From contig CALXQR010000009.1 in the NCBI GenBank assembly GCA_944390675.1, forward strand, positions 1 to 64,000: 64,000 nucleotides of DNA, read 5' to 3'. The translations under genes were made by a program, and so were the position numbers. The stretch comes from an uncultured Burkholderiaceae bacterium (GTDB lineage: Bacteria; Pseudomonadota; Gammaproteobacteria; Burkholderiales; Burkholderiaceae_F). The notes under the pieces are model-generated. The model saw nothing but the letters and a program-made list of their open reading frames with translations. It was not told the DNA's origin and did no database searches. Positions within the stretch are counted from its first letter, which is position 1, and every line of letters starts with the position of its first letter. This document shows, in pieces, positions 34,797 to 43,397 of the stretch.

Positions 34797-35384
34797 ATGA
34801 AAGCACTGTCCAGAAGAAGCGCTTTGGCCGCGGGCCTTGCTTCATTTGCCGCACTCGGTCTCTCGAACGCTCAAGCCGCACCAGCCTCCGTCCCCGTGAT
34901 CTGGGATGGAAAGAAAATGTTTGAATCGTTTGAAAAAGAGGCGACTGGCATTTCTTCCCAAGGCCCCGCGGGACGTCCCAAAGCCTATTTGGCTTTTGAC
35001 ACGCAATGCCGAGACTGCTGGCAGCTGCACTGCAAGCTTGAGCCTTTCATGGATAAGATCGAGTTCGTTTTCTGTCCGATCTCTTTCATGAACATTCATT
35101 CGGAACCTCAAGCGACAACGATCCTCATTGACAAAGATCCGCTTGCGAAACTTGAGGAGCATTTCACGCACTTCACCGATCTAGATTTTCGCGGCATTCG
35201 CTACGGCCTGGTCGAAAAACTGCCGGTAGAAATCCGCGACAAAGTCTGGACCAACACCAAGCTGCATCGCAGAGCGGGCTGCCGCGCCGTTCCTTACGGT
35301 GTGTTTAAAAATTCCAAAGGTGAATTTCTCCCCTTTGACGAGCGATTGACGGTCGAAGAACTCAGACAATTATTTGAGCTTTGA
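34797..35384 (+). CDS. Exported thioredoxin-fold protein (DsbG/DsbC-like)
   Basis: This 195-residue protein has a signal peptide with a twin-arginine-like start (MKALSRRSALAAG) and an AQA cleavage site. The mature part is a thioredoxin fold with a CRDC redox motif (in FDTQCRDCWQL, about residues 69-79) and a cis-proline region (CRAVPYGVFKNSKGEF). It lacks the N-terminal dimerisation domain of DsbC/DsbG, so its role as oxidase, isomerase or reductase is open. It follows the DUF2156 gene by 24 bp with a strong AGGAGG ribosome site, suggesting co-expression. Confidence 0.75.
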   Translation: MKALSRRSALAAGLASFAALGLSNAQAAPASVPVIWDGKKMFESFEKEATGISSQGPAGRPKAYLAFDTQCRDCWQLHCKLEPFMDKIEFVFCPISFMNIHSEPQATTILIDKDPLAKLEEHFTHFTDLDFRGIRYGLVEKLPVEIRDKVWTNTKLHRRAGCRAVPYGVFKNSKGEFLPFDERLTVEELRQLFEL

Positions 35385-35432
35385 GAATGGAAACGTTCTC
35401 CATTATGGCGCTTTCAGCATTGCCCCATATTT

Positions 35433-35457
35433 GCTAACATTGATGAGTTAGCTTTTA
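35433..35457 (+). terminator. Weak terminator after the DsbG-like gene
   Basis: Inverted repeat GCTAAC/GTTAGC (35433-35438 with 35447-35452) is followed by TTTTATAA, about 50 bp after the stop. The same TTGCTA and TTATAA elements could also be read as a promoter for lpxK, so the assignment is uncertain. Confidence 0.4.
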
Positions 35458-35543
35458 TAAGGCAGGTAGAAAAAAATCTATGTTTTCTGACAGTTCCGAC
35501 CCTGCGGGGCGAGAGTCGTTCATTCAGATCAACGGAGTAAGCC

Positions 35544-36548
35544 ATGCGAGCCACCTTTGAATCGTGGCTGCATCGCCAGTGGACCAAACGAGGTCTGTTG
35601 GCTTGGGCCTTGTCTCCCCTTTCCCTTATCTTTTTGTGTGTCGCGCGAAACCGCCGATTAAAAACCCAGCCGCACCGTTTGCCGGTGCCGGTAGTGGTGG
35701 TCGGCAACATCTATGTGGGCGGCACTGGAAAAACACCGGTCACCATCGCACTTGTTAAAGAACTCATTAAGCGTGGCTATCGCCCGGGCGTGGTCTCCCG
35801 CGGTTTCGGCCGCAAGGATGATGCCGCTCAAATGGTTCTCGCTGACAGCCCCGCCGATATTGTGGGCGACGAGCCTTTGCTGATCGCGCGTCAAACCAAT
35901 GTGCCTGTGGCTGTCGCGCGCGACCGTGTCGCGGCTGCGCTCCTACTATTGGATAAGCACCCCGAATGCAACCTCATCATCTCGGACGATGGCCTGCAGC
36001 ACTATGCGCTTGCCCGTGATGTGGAACTCGCCGTGGTGGGTGCTCGCGGCTTAGGCAACGGGTGGGTGCTTCCCGCCGGTCCCTTGCGTGAACCGCCTTC
36101 CCGCCTTAATGAGGTGGACGCGATTGTGCTAAACGCCACCGAAGACAGCTTCGATAGCCGCACGCCCCGCTTTGCCGCAACTGCTACGCTCGGACGCGCA
36201 AAATCTTTGGACGGCACGCGTTCAATGACGCTCGATGAAATCGCCGCCCTTGGCAAACCCGTTCTTGCCGCCGCGGGCATCGCCGCGCCGGGACGCTTTT
36301 TTGCCATGCTTCGCGCCCACGACATCGAAGGTCCGGAAATGGAATTGGGCGATCACTACGCCTTTGACACCAATCCGTTTAAGGACCGCAAGGAAGAATT
36401 CATCCTCATTACGGGCAAAGACGCGGTCAAATGCCGCCAACGCTCTGACATGGCCAACGACCCCCGCATTTACACTGTGGAATACCTCGTGGACATCGAC
36501 CCGTACCTCGTGGATTTAATTGAAAATAAACTCAAAGAGAAGGCTTGA
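35544..36548 (+). CDS. lpxK: Tetraacyldisaccharide 4'-kinase LpxK
   Basis: This 334-residue inner-membrane-associated kinase phosphorylates the 4' position of the lipid A precursor. The N-terminal anchor is followed by the P-loop VVVVGNIYVGGTGKTPVTI, then the conserved SRGFGRKD, DEPLLIARQT and SDDGLQHYALARDVE segments. It leads the lpxK-trm112-kdsB cluster; its stop lies 5 bp before the Trm112 ATG. MsbA, which moves the product across the membrane, is encoded at 59.6 kb rather than next to it. Confidence 0.95.
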   Translation: MRATFESWLHRQWTKRGLLAWALSPLSLIFLCVARNRRLKTQPHRLPVPVVVVGNIYVGGTGKTPVTIALVKELIKRGYRPGVVSRGFGRKDDAAQMVLADSPADIVGDEPLLIARQTNVPVAVARDRVAAALLLLDKHPECNLIISDDGLQHYALARDVELAVVGARGLGNGWVLPAGPLREPPSRLNEVDAIVLNATEDSFDSRTPRFAATATLGRAKSLDGTRSMTLDEIAALGKPVLAAAGIAAPGRFFAMLRAHDIEGPEMELGDHYAFDTNPFKDRKEEFILITGKDAVKCRQRSDMANDPRIYTVEYLVDIDPYLVDLIENKLKEKA

Positions 36549-36553
36549 GAAAA

Positions 36554-36775
36554 ATGGCTCTTGATCCCCGATTGACCGCCACGCTCGTTTGCCCGCTTTG
36601 CAAGGGCGCGATCGTGTGGGACGCGGAAAAGTCCGTTCTGGTTTGCCCGCGCTGCAAACTGGCTTTTGAAGTAAAGGACAACATTCCGAACATGATTGTT
36701 GAAGAGGCTCAGAAACTCACGGATGAAGAGGCCGAAGAGTACGCCAAGCGTCTGTCTATTGTCAGAGGTGCGTGA
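36554..36775 (+). CDS. Trm112/YcaR family small zinc-ribbon protein
   Basis: This 73-residue protein is of the YcaR/UPF0434 type. It starts MALDPRLTATLVCPLCKGAI and has two CxxC pairs (CPLC and CPRC) forming a zinc ribbon, then LAFEVKDNIPNMIVEEA. It is almost always found between lpxK and kdsB. Trm112 proteins activate methyltransferases in other organisms; the bacterial role is not settled. The ATG at 36554 is used; a TTG just upstream would overlap lpxK. Confidence 0.9.
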   Translation: MALDPRLTATLVCPLCKGAIVWDAEKSVLVCPRCKLAFEVKDNIPNMIVEEAQKLTDEEAEEYAKRLSIVRGA

Positions 36776-36777
36776 AA

Positions 36778-37548
36778 ATGACCGCTTTCTACGCCATTAT
36801 TCCTTCCAGAATGAAGTCAACACGCCTGCCGGAAAAGCCGCTTAAAGACATCGCAGGCCGCCCCATGGTGGTGCGTGTGGCCGAACGCGCTCAAGCCTCA
36901 GGCGCAGCCGACGTCATTGTGGCCACCGATCACGAAGATATTGTTCGCGCATGCGAAGCTTTCGGCATTAAAGTGGTTCTTACTTCACCCGATTGTCCGA
37001 CAGGCACCGACCGTTTAGCAGAAACCGTCACCAAACTGGGCCTTGATGACGAAGCCATCGTTGTCAATGTGCAAGGTGACGAGCCCTTGATTCCGACGGA
37101 AGTGGTGCGTGATGTCGCTGAGCTCTTAGCTTCGCACCCGGAATGCGAAATGGCCACTGCCGCTCACCCTATCGACAGCATTGAGGAATTTTTAAATCCC
37201 AATGTCGTCAAAGTCGTTCGCGATGCTCAGGGCAACGCCATCACCTTTAGCCGCGCGCCGATTCCCTGGCCGCGCGATGCGTTCCGTGAAGACAAGACCA
37301 AACTGCCCGAGGGGCTGGAACCCCTGCGCCACATCGGCCTTTATGCCTATCGGGTGAAATTTTTGAAGCGCTACCCCACTTGGGAGCAGGCGCCTGTGGA
37401 AAAATGGGAAAGTCTTGAGCAGCTGCGTGCGCTCTACTACGGAGTGAAAATCGCCGTAGCGGTTCTGCCCGGAGCACTGCCCGCGGGCGTGGATACGCAG
37501 GAAGATTTGGATCGCGTGCGCGAAGTGTACGCAAAAGGTGCTCTCTAA
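36778..37548 (+). CDS. kdsB: 3-deoxy-manno-octulosonate cytidylyltransferase
   Basis: This 256-residue enzyme makes CMP-Kdo for the LPS inner core. The nucleotide-binding start FYAIIPSRMKSTRLPEKPL, the motif VNVQGDEPLI and the RHIGLYAYRVKFL segment are typical. The ATG at 36778 has an AGAGGTG site; a GTG two codons upstream is possible. Its product feeds the lipid A pathway along with the neighbouring lpxK. Confidence 0.96.
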   Translation: MTAFYAIIPSRMKSTRLPEKPLKDIAGRPMVVRVAERAQASGAADVIVATDHEDIVRACEAFGIKVVLTSPDCPTGTDRLAETVTKLGLDDEAIVVNVQGDEPLIPTEVVRDVAELLASHPECEMATAAHPIDSIEEFLNPNVVKVVRDAQGNAITFSRAPIPWPRDAFREDKTKLPEGLEPLRHIGLYAYRVKFLKRYPTWEQAPVEKWESLEQLRALYYGVKIAVAVLPGALPAGVDTQEDLDRVREVYAKGAL

Positions 37549-37570
37549 AGCGCAATTATGTTCTTTCGGA

Positions 37571-38309
<739 letters not shown>

Positions 38310-38328
38310 TCTCAATCTTCGTTAGCAC

Positions 38329-38366
38329 AAAGGGCAGTTGTCTTTCGACGAACTGCCCTTTCTTTT
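38329..38366 (+). terminator. Rho-independent terminator of adk
   Basis: The perfect 11-bp stem AAAGGGCAGTT/AACTGCCCTTT (38329-38339 with 38351-38361) with an 11-nt loop is followed by CTTTTT. It separates adk from the convergent YihY gene. Confidence 0.85.
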
Positions 38367-38383
38367 TAGCGGACAATATCAGA

Positions 38384-39637
38384 CTAATTAATCGGATGAA
38401 TAAAGCGAAGCGTTTCAACCATCGGACGCTTTTTCCATTCCGCATCCGTCACCAAACAGTACCAATCGTAAAGCGGTGAGTTTTCCTTAGAAATGAGCGT
38501 ATTGCTCGGATCAACCACCAATGCGTCAAAGGCGCCGCTTAACGTCGTGGTTTGCGGAGAAACCAATAAGCTCCAGTGTTCGTCGTATTTACGATCATCT
38601 TTGAGTTTGCCGACGTAGCCGACTTCAGCCAAACGTTCCAAAATAGCGCCTGCGGCTTCCGGATAAGAGTCCACCGCCTTGCAGAGCTCATGAATAGAAA
38701 CCGAGGGCTGACCTTTTTCCTGCGCGAGCATTAATTCGTGCAGCAGCGCCACACCGGTGATAAAGTCATTGCCCGTTTTATTCATGTCGCTGTAGCGGCC
38801 GCTTGTGAGCATCGGGATCGTTGCGGCGATGGCCGCGCCCGAAAGCACCAAAAGCCATGAGAGGTAAATCCACAGCAGCACCACGGGAATCAACACAAAG
38901 GAGCCGTAAATGGTCGTAAGCGGCCCCGTGCTCAAGTAGTAACTGAAGCCCCACTTGATCGCCACACCGACCACGGTCACGAGCGCCCCGCCCACAAACG
39001 CGTCAACCCACTTGACTTTGCAGTTGGGCACATAAACGTAAAGCGCGGCGTACATGAGAGACTGCACCAAAAGCTGCAGCCCCACCAAACTCCATCCGGG
39101 CAAAAGCCCTTCCACACCGATTTCAGCCTGCGTGAGCACATTGGTGAGAACCAGACTAAAACCCACCGCGACAGGCCCCAAGGTTAAAAGCGCCCAGTAA
39201 ATGAGCACGCGCTGCATGGCAGGACGCATTTGGCGAACGTGGAAAATGCGATTAAGCGTGGTATCAACCGTGTTAATCAACATCAAGGAGGTAATGGTCA
39301 AACCGGCCAAACCAAAAATGGTGAGTCCGCGAGCGTGATCGGCAAAGGACTTCACGTAGCCGATAATTTGCTGACTGTAGACTTCCGGCAGCAAGCTAGA
39401 AAATAAGAGCTGCTCCATCTCCGCGCGGCTCGCTTCAAAAGCAGGGAACACGGCAAAGCTCACCAGAATCACTGCAAGGAGCGGCACGAGTGAAAGCACC
39501 GTGGTCAAAGTCAGAGAAGAGGCCACCTGATTGAGCTGCGTTTCCTGAATACGTGTGAACACAAATTCAGCCAACTCTTTGACAATTTCCTTAAATGGCC
39601 GCTGCTTGTAATGACTGAGGTGAAGATCCCAATCCAT
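38384..39637 (-). CDS. YihY/BrkB family inner-membrane protein
   Basis: This 417-residue protein has about six membrane segments in residues 30-290. The family-typical FTRIQETQLNQVASSLTLTT start, the GAWVLLIW-like core (VLLWIYLSWLLVLSGAAIAA) and a cytoplasmic C-terminal domain resembling a winged helix (HELMLAQEKGQPSVSIHELC) are visible. Older annotations call this family ribonuclease BN in error; the function is unresolved. I use the ATG at 39637. It is preceded by the rlmD terminator. Confidence 0.88.
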   Translation of the reverse strand: MDWDLHLSHYKQRPFKEIVKELAEFVFTRIQETQLNQVASSLTLTTVLSLVPLLAVILVSFAVFPAFEASRAEMEQLLFSSLLPEVYSQQIIGYVKSFADHARGLTIFGLAGLTITSLMLINTVDTTLNRIFHVRQMRPAMQRVLIYWALLTLGPVAVGFSLVLTNVLTQAEIGVEGLLPGWSLVGLQLLVQSLMYAALYVYVPNCKVKWVDAFVGGALVTVVGVAIKWGFSYYLSTGPLTTIYGSFVLIPVVLLWIYLSWLLVLSGAAIAATIPMLTSGRYSDMNKTGNDFITGVALLHELMLAQEKGQPSVSIHELCKAVDSYPEAAGAILERLAEVGYVGKLKDDRKYDEHWSLLVSPQTTTLSGAFDALVVDPSNTLISKENSPLYDWYCLVTDAEWKKRPMVETLRFIHPIN

Positions 39638-39675
39638 GATCAAAAGACGTTATCGAAACACTTTTTGATAATAAC

Positions 39676-39721
39676 AAAAAACTTCTGCCGGCAAAATTCA
39701 TCCGTAATGAACCTTGCCGGC
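39676..39721 (-). terminator. Terminator of rlmD
   Basis: A two-part hairpin on the minus strand: outer perfect stem GCCGGCAA/TTGCCGGC (39687-39694 with 39714-39721) and an inner stem TTCAT/ATGAA, followed by AGAAGTTTTTT. Confidence 0.85.
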
Positions 39722-39734
39722 TCCAGTTTGAGCT

Positions 39735-41156
39735 TTAAGCCTTCTGCTCGCCTTCAAGATTGGCGTCTTCAGCCGGCAATTGCGGCTTTTCGGGCTTGGG
39801 GCCAGGCTCCAAAACCGCCATGCTTTCAACGTGAGCGGTATGCGGGAACATGTTCATGACGCCTGCGGCGCGAATATGCCATCCGCCTTCATGGTGCAAA
39901 ATCGCGCAATCTCTGGCAAGTGTCGCAGGATTACAGGACACATAAACCACGCGAGGCGGACGCTTATCCGTTGCGGCAAGCGTACGGGCCAATTCAAGCG
40001 CGCCTTCTCTCGGCGGATCGATCAGCACACGGTCAATACCGCCCATTTCATTCCAAAGCGAATCCCAATCCTCTGTCGACCAAGTAAAGAGATTGCGGGC
40101 CACAAAACGCGTTTTATCCGCCAAACCATTATCCGCGGCGCCCGCTTGTGCGCGCTCGACCAACTGATCACTGCCTTCGATGCCCACCACACGCGAAGCG
40201 CGCACAGCCAGCGGAAGCGTAAAGTTACCCAATCCGCAGAAAAAGTCCGCGACTTTATGTTCCGGCTTCACATCCAGAAGATGAATCGCGCGCGAGACCA
40301 TCGTTTCGTTTAATCGGTGATTGACCTGCGTGAAATCCGTCGGTCTGAATGCGATATGCACACCGAATTCCGGCAGTTCAAGCTTAAGCGCATTGATGTC
40401 GCTCGGGTGCATCGGATAGCAAGAGTCCGGGCCCTTGGGCTGAAGCCAGACGCTCACGCCGTGCTCAAGCGAAAATGCTTCAAAAGCGGCCATGTCAGAG
40501 TCTGTCGGCGGCTCAAGCACACGGAAAACCAAAGCAATCGCACCGTTGCCGCCCATCGCCACTTCAATTTGAGGCAGACGCTGACGAATGGAAAGACTTT
40601 CAACCAGGCGGCGCATCGGCACCAAAAGGTCGCTTACCGCAGCAGGCAGAATTTTGCACTCGGTCATGTCAGCCACGTAGCTTGAGGAGCGCTCATGAAA
40701 GCCCACCAGCACGCCGCCCTTTTTCTCCACATCGCGCACGGTCAAACGTGCACGGTGGCGATAACCCCAAAACGGTCCGAAAATCGGCGCCAAAATCGTC
40801 TCAGGTTTTACTTTGCCAATGTGCCAAAGCGCATCCATCAGCACACGCTGCTTGATGGCAACCTGCGCATTGGGTTCCAAGTGCTGCATCGCGCAGCCGC
40901 CGCAGCAGCCGGGCTCCAACCCAAAATGCTTACAGGCAGGCTTCACACGCAAGGAGGACTCTTTTTCAATACTGACCGTACGGCCGCATTCGTAACTGTT
41001 TTTATTGCGAAAACGCTCATAGGTCACGGTCTCGCCGGGCAGCGCTCCTTCCACGAACACCACTTTGCCGTCGCGGTGCGCAACACCGCGTCCGTCTTGA
41101 TCCAACGATTCGATATCGACCGTAAATTTCTCTAAAACCTTAGGGGCTCTTGCCAT
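39735..41156 (-). CDS. rlmD: 23S rRNA (uracil(1939)-C(5))-methyltransferase RlmD
   Basis: This 473-residue protein has an N-terminal TRAM domain (FTVDIESLDQDGRGVAHRDG), [4Fe-4S] cysteines in CKHFGLEPGCCGGCAMQHL plus a later MTECKIL, and a SAM-dependent domain with DFFCGLGNFTLPLA, DPPREGALELA and the catalytic cysteine in VYVSCNPATLARD. It modifies U1939 of 23S rRNA. In relatives it follows surE-nlpD-rpoS; here it directly follows nlpD with no rpoS between. Confidence 0.95.
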   Translation of the reverse strand: MARAPKVLEKFTVDIESLDQDGRGVAHRDGKVVFVEGALPGETVTYERFRNKNSYECGRTVSIEKESSLRVKPACKHFGLEPGCCGGCAMQHLEPNAQVAIKQRVLMDALWHIGKVKPETILAPIFGPFWGYRHRARLTVRDVEKKGGVLVGFHERSSSYVADMTECKILPAAVSDLLVPMRRLVESLSIRQRLPQIEVAMGGNGAIALVFRVLEPPTDSDMAAFEAFSLEHGVSVWLQPKGPDSCYPMHPSDINALKLELPEFGVHIAFRPTDFTQVNHRLNETMVSRAIHLLDVKPEHKVADFFCGLGNFTLPLAVRASRVVGIEGSDQLVERAQAGAADNGLADKTRFVARNLFTWSTEDWDSLWNEMGGIDRVLIDPPREGALELARTLAATDKRPPRVVYVSCNPATLARDCAILHHEGGWHIRAAGVMNMFPHTAHVESMAVLEPGPKPEKPQLPAEDANLEGEQKA

Positions 41157-41256
41157 TGGAAATATCCCTCACTGATTGAAAGCGCCCGTCTGAAGGCCAA
41201 GTCTGCACCTTCGGGCGGGCGACGAAATAAAAAATTGTTCAGTTAAAGCCGTGCCG

Positions 41257-42078
41257 TTATTGCGGCAGGTATTCAACAGGGTTCACCGGACGATCATTGT
41301 GGCGAACCTCAAATAAAAGGTTCACGCTATCGGTATCGCTGTTGCCCATCTTAGCAATGACTTGGCCAGCCGCGACGTTGTCGCCGCGCTTAACGAGCAA
41401 TTCGCTGTTGTGACCGTAAACCGTCACAGCGCCCGGACCGTGGGTAATGATGATCAATTTGCCGTAACCGGAAACATTATCACCAGTGTAAAGCACGCGG
41501 CCTGCGGCTGCGGCCTTCACATCCGCTCCCATGGTACCGGCAATTTCAATACCCTTGCTGTTTTCGTCACTAAATTGCTTCAAAATCTGTCCGCGAGCAA
41601 CCGGCCATTGCAAGCTGGTTTGACCCAACATCTTTTGATTGGCTGCAGCGGGCGCAGCAGGCGTCAGAGACACCGTGTTGCTGCCTTGAGTGGTCTCCGT
41701 AGCCGCACCCGTTCCGATCGTCACTTCGGTGCTCGAGAGTTGAGCGTCAGCCGCGGCAAGTTCCGTCACAGGCTGCGTGCGCGCAGAGGTTAAACGAAGC
41801 ACAGTGCCCGGCGACAAAAGCGTCGGATCAGTGATGCCATTGGCTTGAGCGAGTTCTGTCGGATTGCAGCCATTGCGAGTGGCGATGCTGTAGAGCGTAT
41901 CGCCCGGTTGAACCGTATAAGAGTCACCCGTGTAAGAGACCACGGGAGAAGTGGTTGCTTGCGAAGCGGTGCTGTCGCCGCCCGTGCGGTTGTAAATCGG
42001 CGCACCCACATCCTGCAATGCGCAGCCGGCCAAAACGCCGCCTGCCATCATGGCAATAACCAAAGCACGAAATTTCAT
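41257..42078 (-). CDS. nlpD: NlpD-type lipoprotein: LysM plus degenerate M23 domain
   Basis: This 273-residue outer-membrane lipoprotein has the lipobox LAGC at about residues 18-21 (start at the ATG 42078 with GAGG). A LysM peptidoglycan-binding domain (YTVQPGDTLYSIATRNGC, about 52-96) is followed by a LytM/M23 domain (about 155-272). The metal ligands of active LytM enzymes are missing: GIEIAGT replaces HxGxD, and LLFEVRHN replaces HLHFE. This is expected for NlpD/EnvC proteins, which activate the amidase AmiC during cell separation. It is downstream of surE. The rpoS gene that usually follows is absent. Confidence 0.92.
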   Translation of the reverse strand: MKFRALVIAMMAGGVLAGCALQDVGAPIYNRTGGDSTASQATTSPVVSYTGDSYTVQPGDTLYSIATRNGCNPTELAQANGITDPTLLSPGTVLRLTSARTQPVTELAAADAQLSSTEVTIGTGAATETTQGSNTVSLTPAAPAAANQKMLGQTSLQWPVARGQILKQFSDENSKGIEIAGTMGADVKAAAAGRVLYTGDNVSGYGKLIIITHGPGAVTVYGHNSELLVKRGDNVAAGQVIAKMGNSDTDSVNLLFEVRHNDRPVNPVEYLPQ

Positions 42079-42120
42079 ATCCAAACCTCAAAATAACGCG
42101 CAAACGCGTAAACAAAAAAA

Positions 42121-42873
42121 TTATTCCTCAGTGTTAAGCCACTGGTCGACCGAACGCACGGCCGAGTAATTCGTCATGTCCACCTGAAGCGGCGTAACGG
42201 ACACTGCGTTGTGTTCAACCGCCCAAAAGTCCGTCCCTTCGGCACGATCCCGGGGCTTGCCGGCCGCTCCCACCCAATAAATAGGAAAGCCTCTGGGGCT
42301 CACCTCTTTTATGACGCTTTCTGCATGATGACGGCGTCCCAATCGTGTCGCAACAACTCCTTGAATTTGCGCCAGGGGCAAATTAGGAATGTTGACATTG
42401 AGCAGCTGCGGCTCACCTTGTTTTTTGCGCTCTAAAAAGCGCTCCACAATGCGTTGAGCCACAAGAGCAGCATCATCCAAATAAGCCCAACCGCGTTCAA
42501 TTTGAGAAAACGCAATTGAGTCAATGCCAAAAAGATACCCTTCAATGGCCGCGGCCACGGTGCCCGAATACATGGTGTCTTCACCCATATTCTGTCCGCA
42601 GTTGATGCCCGAGACCACTAAATCGGGAAGCTCGTCGAGCAATCCCGTGAGCGCCAAGTGCACACTGTCGCTCGGCGTGCCATTGATTGCGAAAATATCC
42701 GGTTCAACTTCCTGCACTTGCAGCGGCCGGGTGAGCGTTAACGCATTGCTTGCCCCGCTTTGATTAAATTCCGGCGCCACAATTGTCACGTGACCGAAAC
42801 GGCTCATCGCTCGGGCAAGTGCCCGAATGCCGCGGGCCGAATACCCGTCATCGTTAGAAATTAAAATTCGCAT
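42121..42873 (-). CDS. surE: 5'/3'-nucleotidase SurE
   Basis: This 250-residue survival protein hydrolyses nucleoside monophosphates. It begins MRILISNDDGYSARGIRALA, with the metal-binding DD, and has the conserved SGINCGQNMGEDTMYSGTVAAA run (read at about residues 85-106) and GTPSDSVHLAL. The ATG at 42873 matches the family start. The usual pcm gene between surE and nlpD is missing; the two are 42 bp apart. Confidence 0.96.
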   Translation of the reverse strand: MRILISNDDGYSARGIRALARAMSRFGHVTIVAPEFNQSGASNALTLTRPLQVQEVEPDIFAINGTPSDSVHLALTGLLDELPDLVVSGINCGQNMGEDTMYSGTVAAAIEGYLFGIDSIAFSQIERGWAYLDDAALVAQRIVERFLERKKQGEPQLLNVNIPNLPLAQIQGVVATRLGRRHHAESVIKEVSPRGFPIYWVGAAGKPRDRAEGTDFWAVEHNAVSVTPLQVDMTNYSAVRSVDQWLNTEE

Positions 42874-42972
42874 CAAAAATCCTGTCCGCGCGGCAAAAAA
42901 TATCAATTTAAAAAGCCGCGCCAATTCTCAGAATCATATCGCATAAGCAATTGTTTTGCGACTGAAATTTTG

Positions 42973-43389
42973 TTAGAAAAGTTGAGAAAAGCCAAGCGCT
43001 AAAGCGCTATAGCGCAACGCCTTGCCAACAAAAATAAAAATCAAACTTTTGAGCCAACCGATACGAAGCCAACCTGCGGCTACAGGGAGCGCATCCCCCA
43101 CCACTGGAAGCCAGGCAAAAAGAAGCGCCCACACTCCCCAGCGCTCAAACCATTCAATGGCGCAACCGGAGACTTTTTTCGGGAAAAGACGGCCGATGAC
43201 ATAACTTGTCATAGAACCTAAAGTATTGCCGACGGTGGCAACACTCAGCGCTAAAACCAACTCTTCGGGCCAGTGGTGAATCAGGGCAAGGAGCACCGCT
43301 TCGCTGCCGCCAGGAAAAAGCGTGGCGGAAACGAAAGCTGAGGTAAACAGCCCGATGAGCGCTTCGTTTAAGGTCAAGTCCACCGACAA
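42973..43389 (-). CDS. YqaA family membrane protein (SNARE-associated/DedA-like)
   Basis: This 138-residue protein has four to five hydrophobic segments. ATLFPGGSEAVLLALI, GNTLGSMTSYVIGRLFP and WLPVVGDALPVAAGWLR are typical of the short YqaA branch of the DedA superfamily. The specific function is unknown; DedA proteins affect envelope lipid handling and the proton gradient. It starts 8 bp after tamB and is likely co-transcribed with tamA-tamB. Confidence 0.87.
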   Translation of the reverse strand: MSVDLTLNEALIGLFTSAFVSATLFPGGSEAVLLALIHHWPEELVLALSVATVGNTLGSMTSYVIGRLFPKKVSGCAIEWFERWGVWALLFAWLPVVGDALPVAAGWLRIGWLKSLIFIFVGKALRYSALALGFSQLF

Positions 43390-43397
43390 AGGCCCCG

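Noticed and set aside
41257..42078. Active M23 endopeptidase instead of NlpD
   Set aside because: The zinc ligands are replaced (GIEIAGT, LLFEVR), so it fits an amidase activator.
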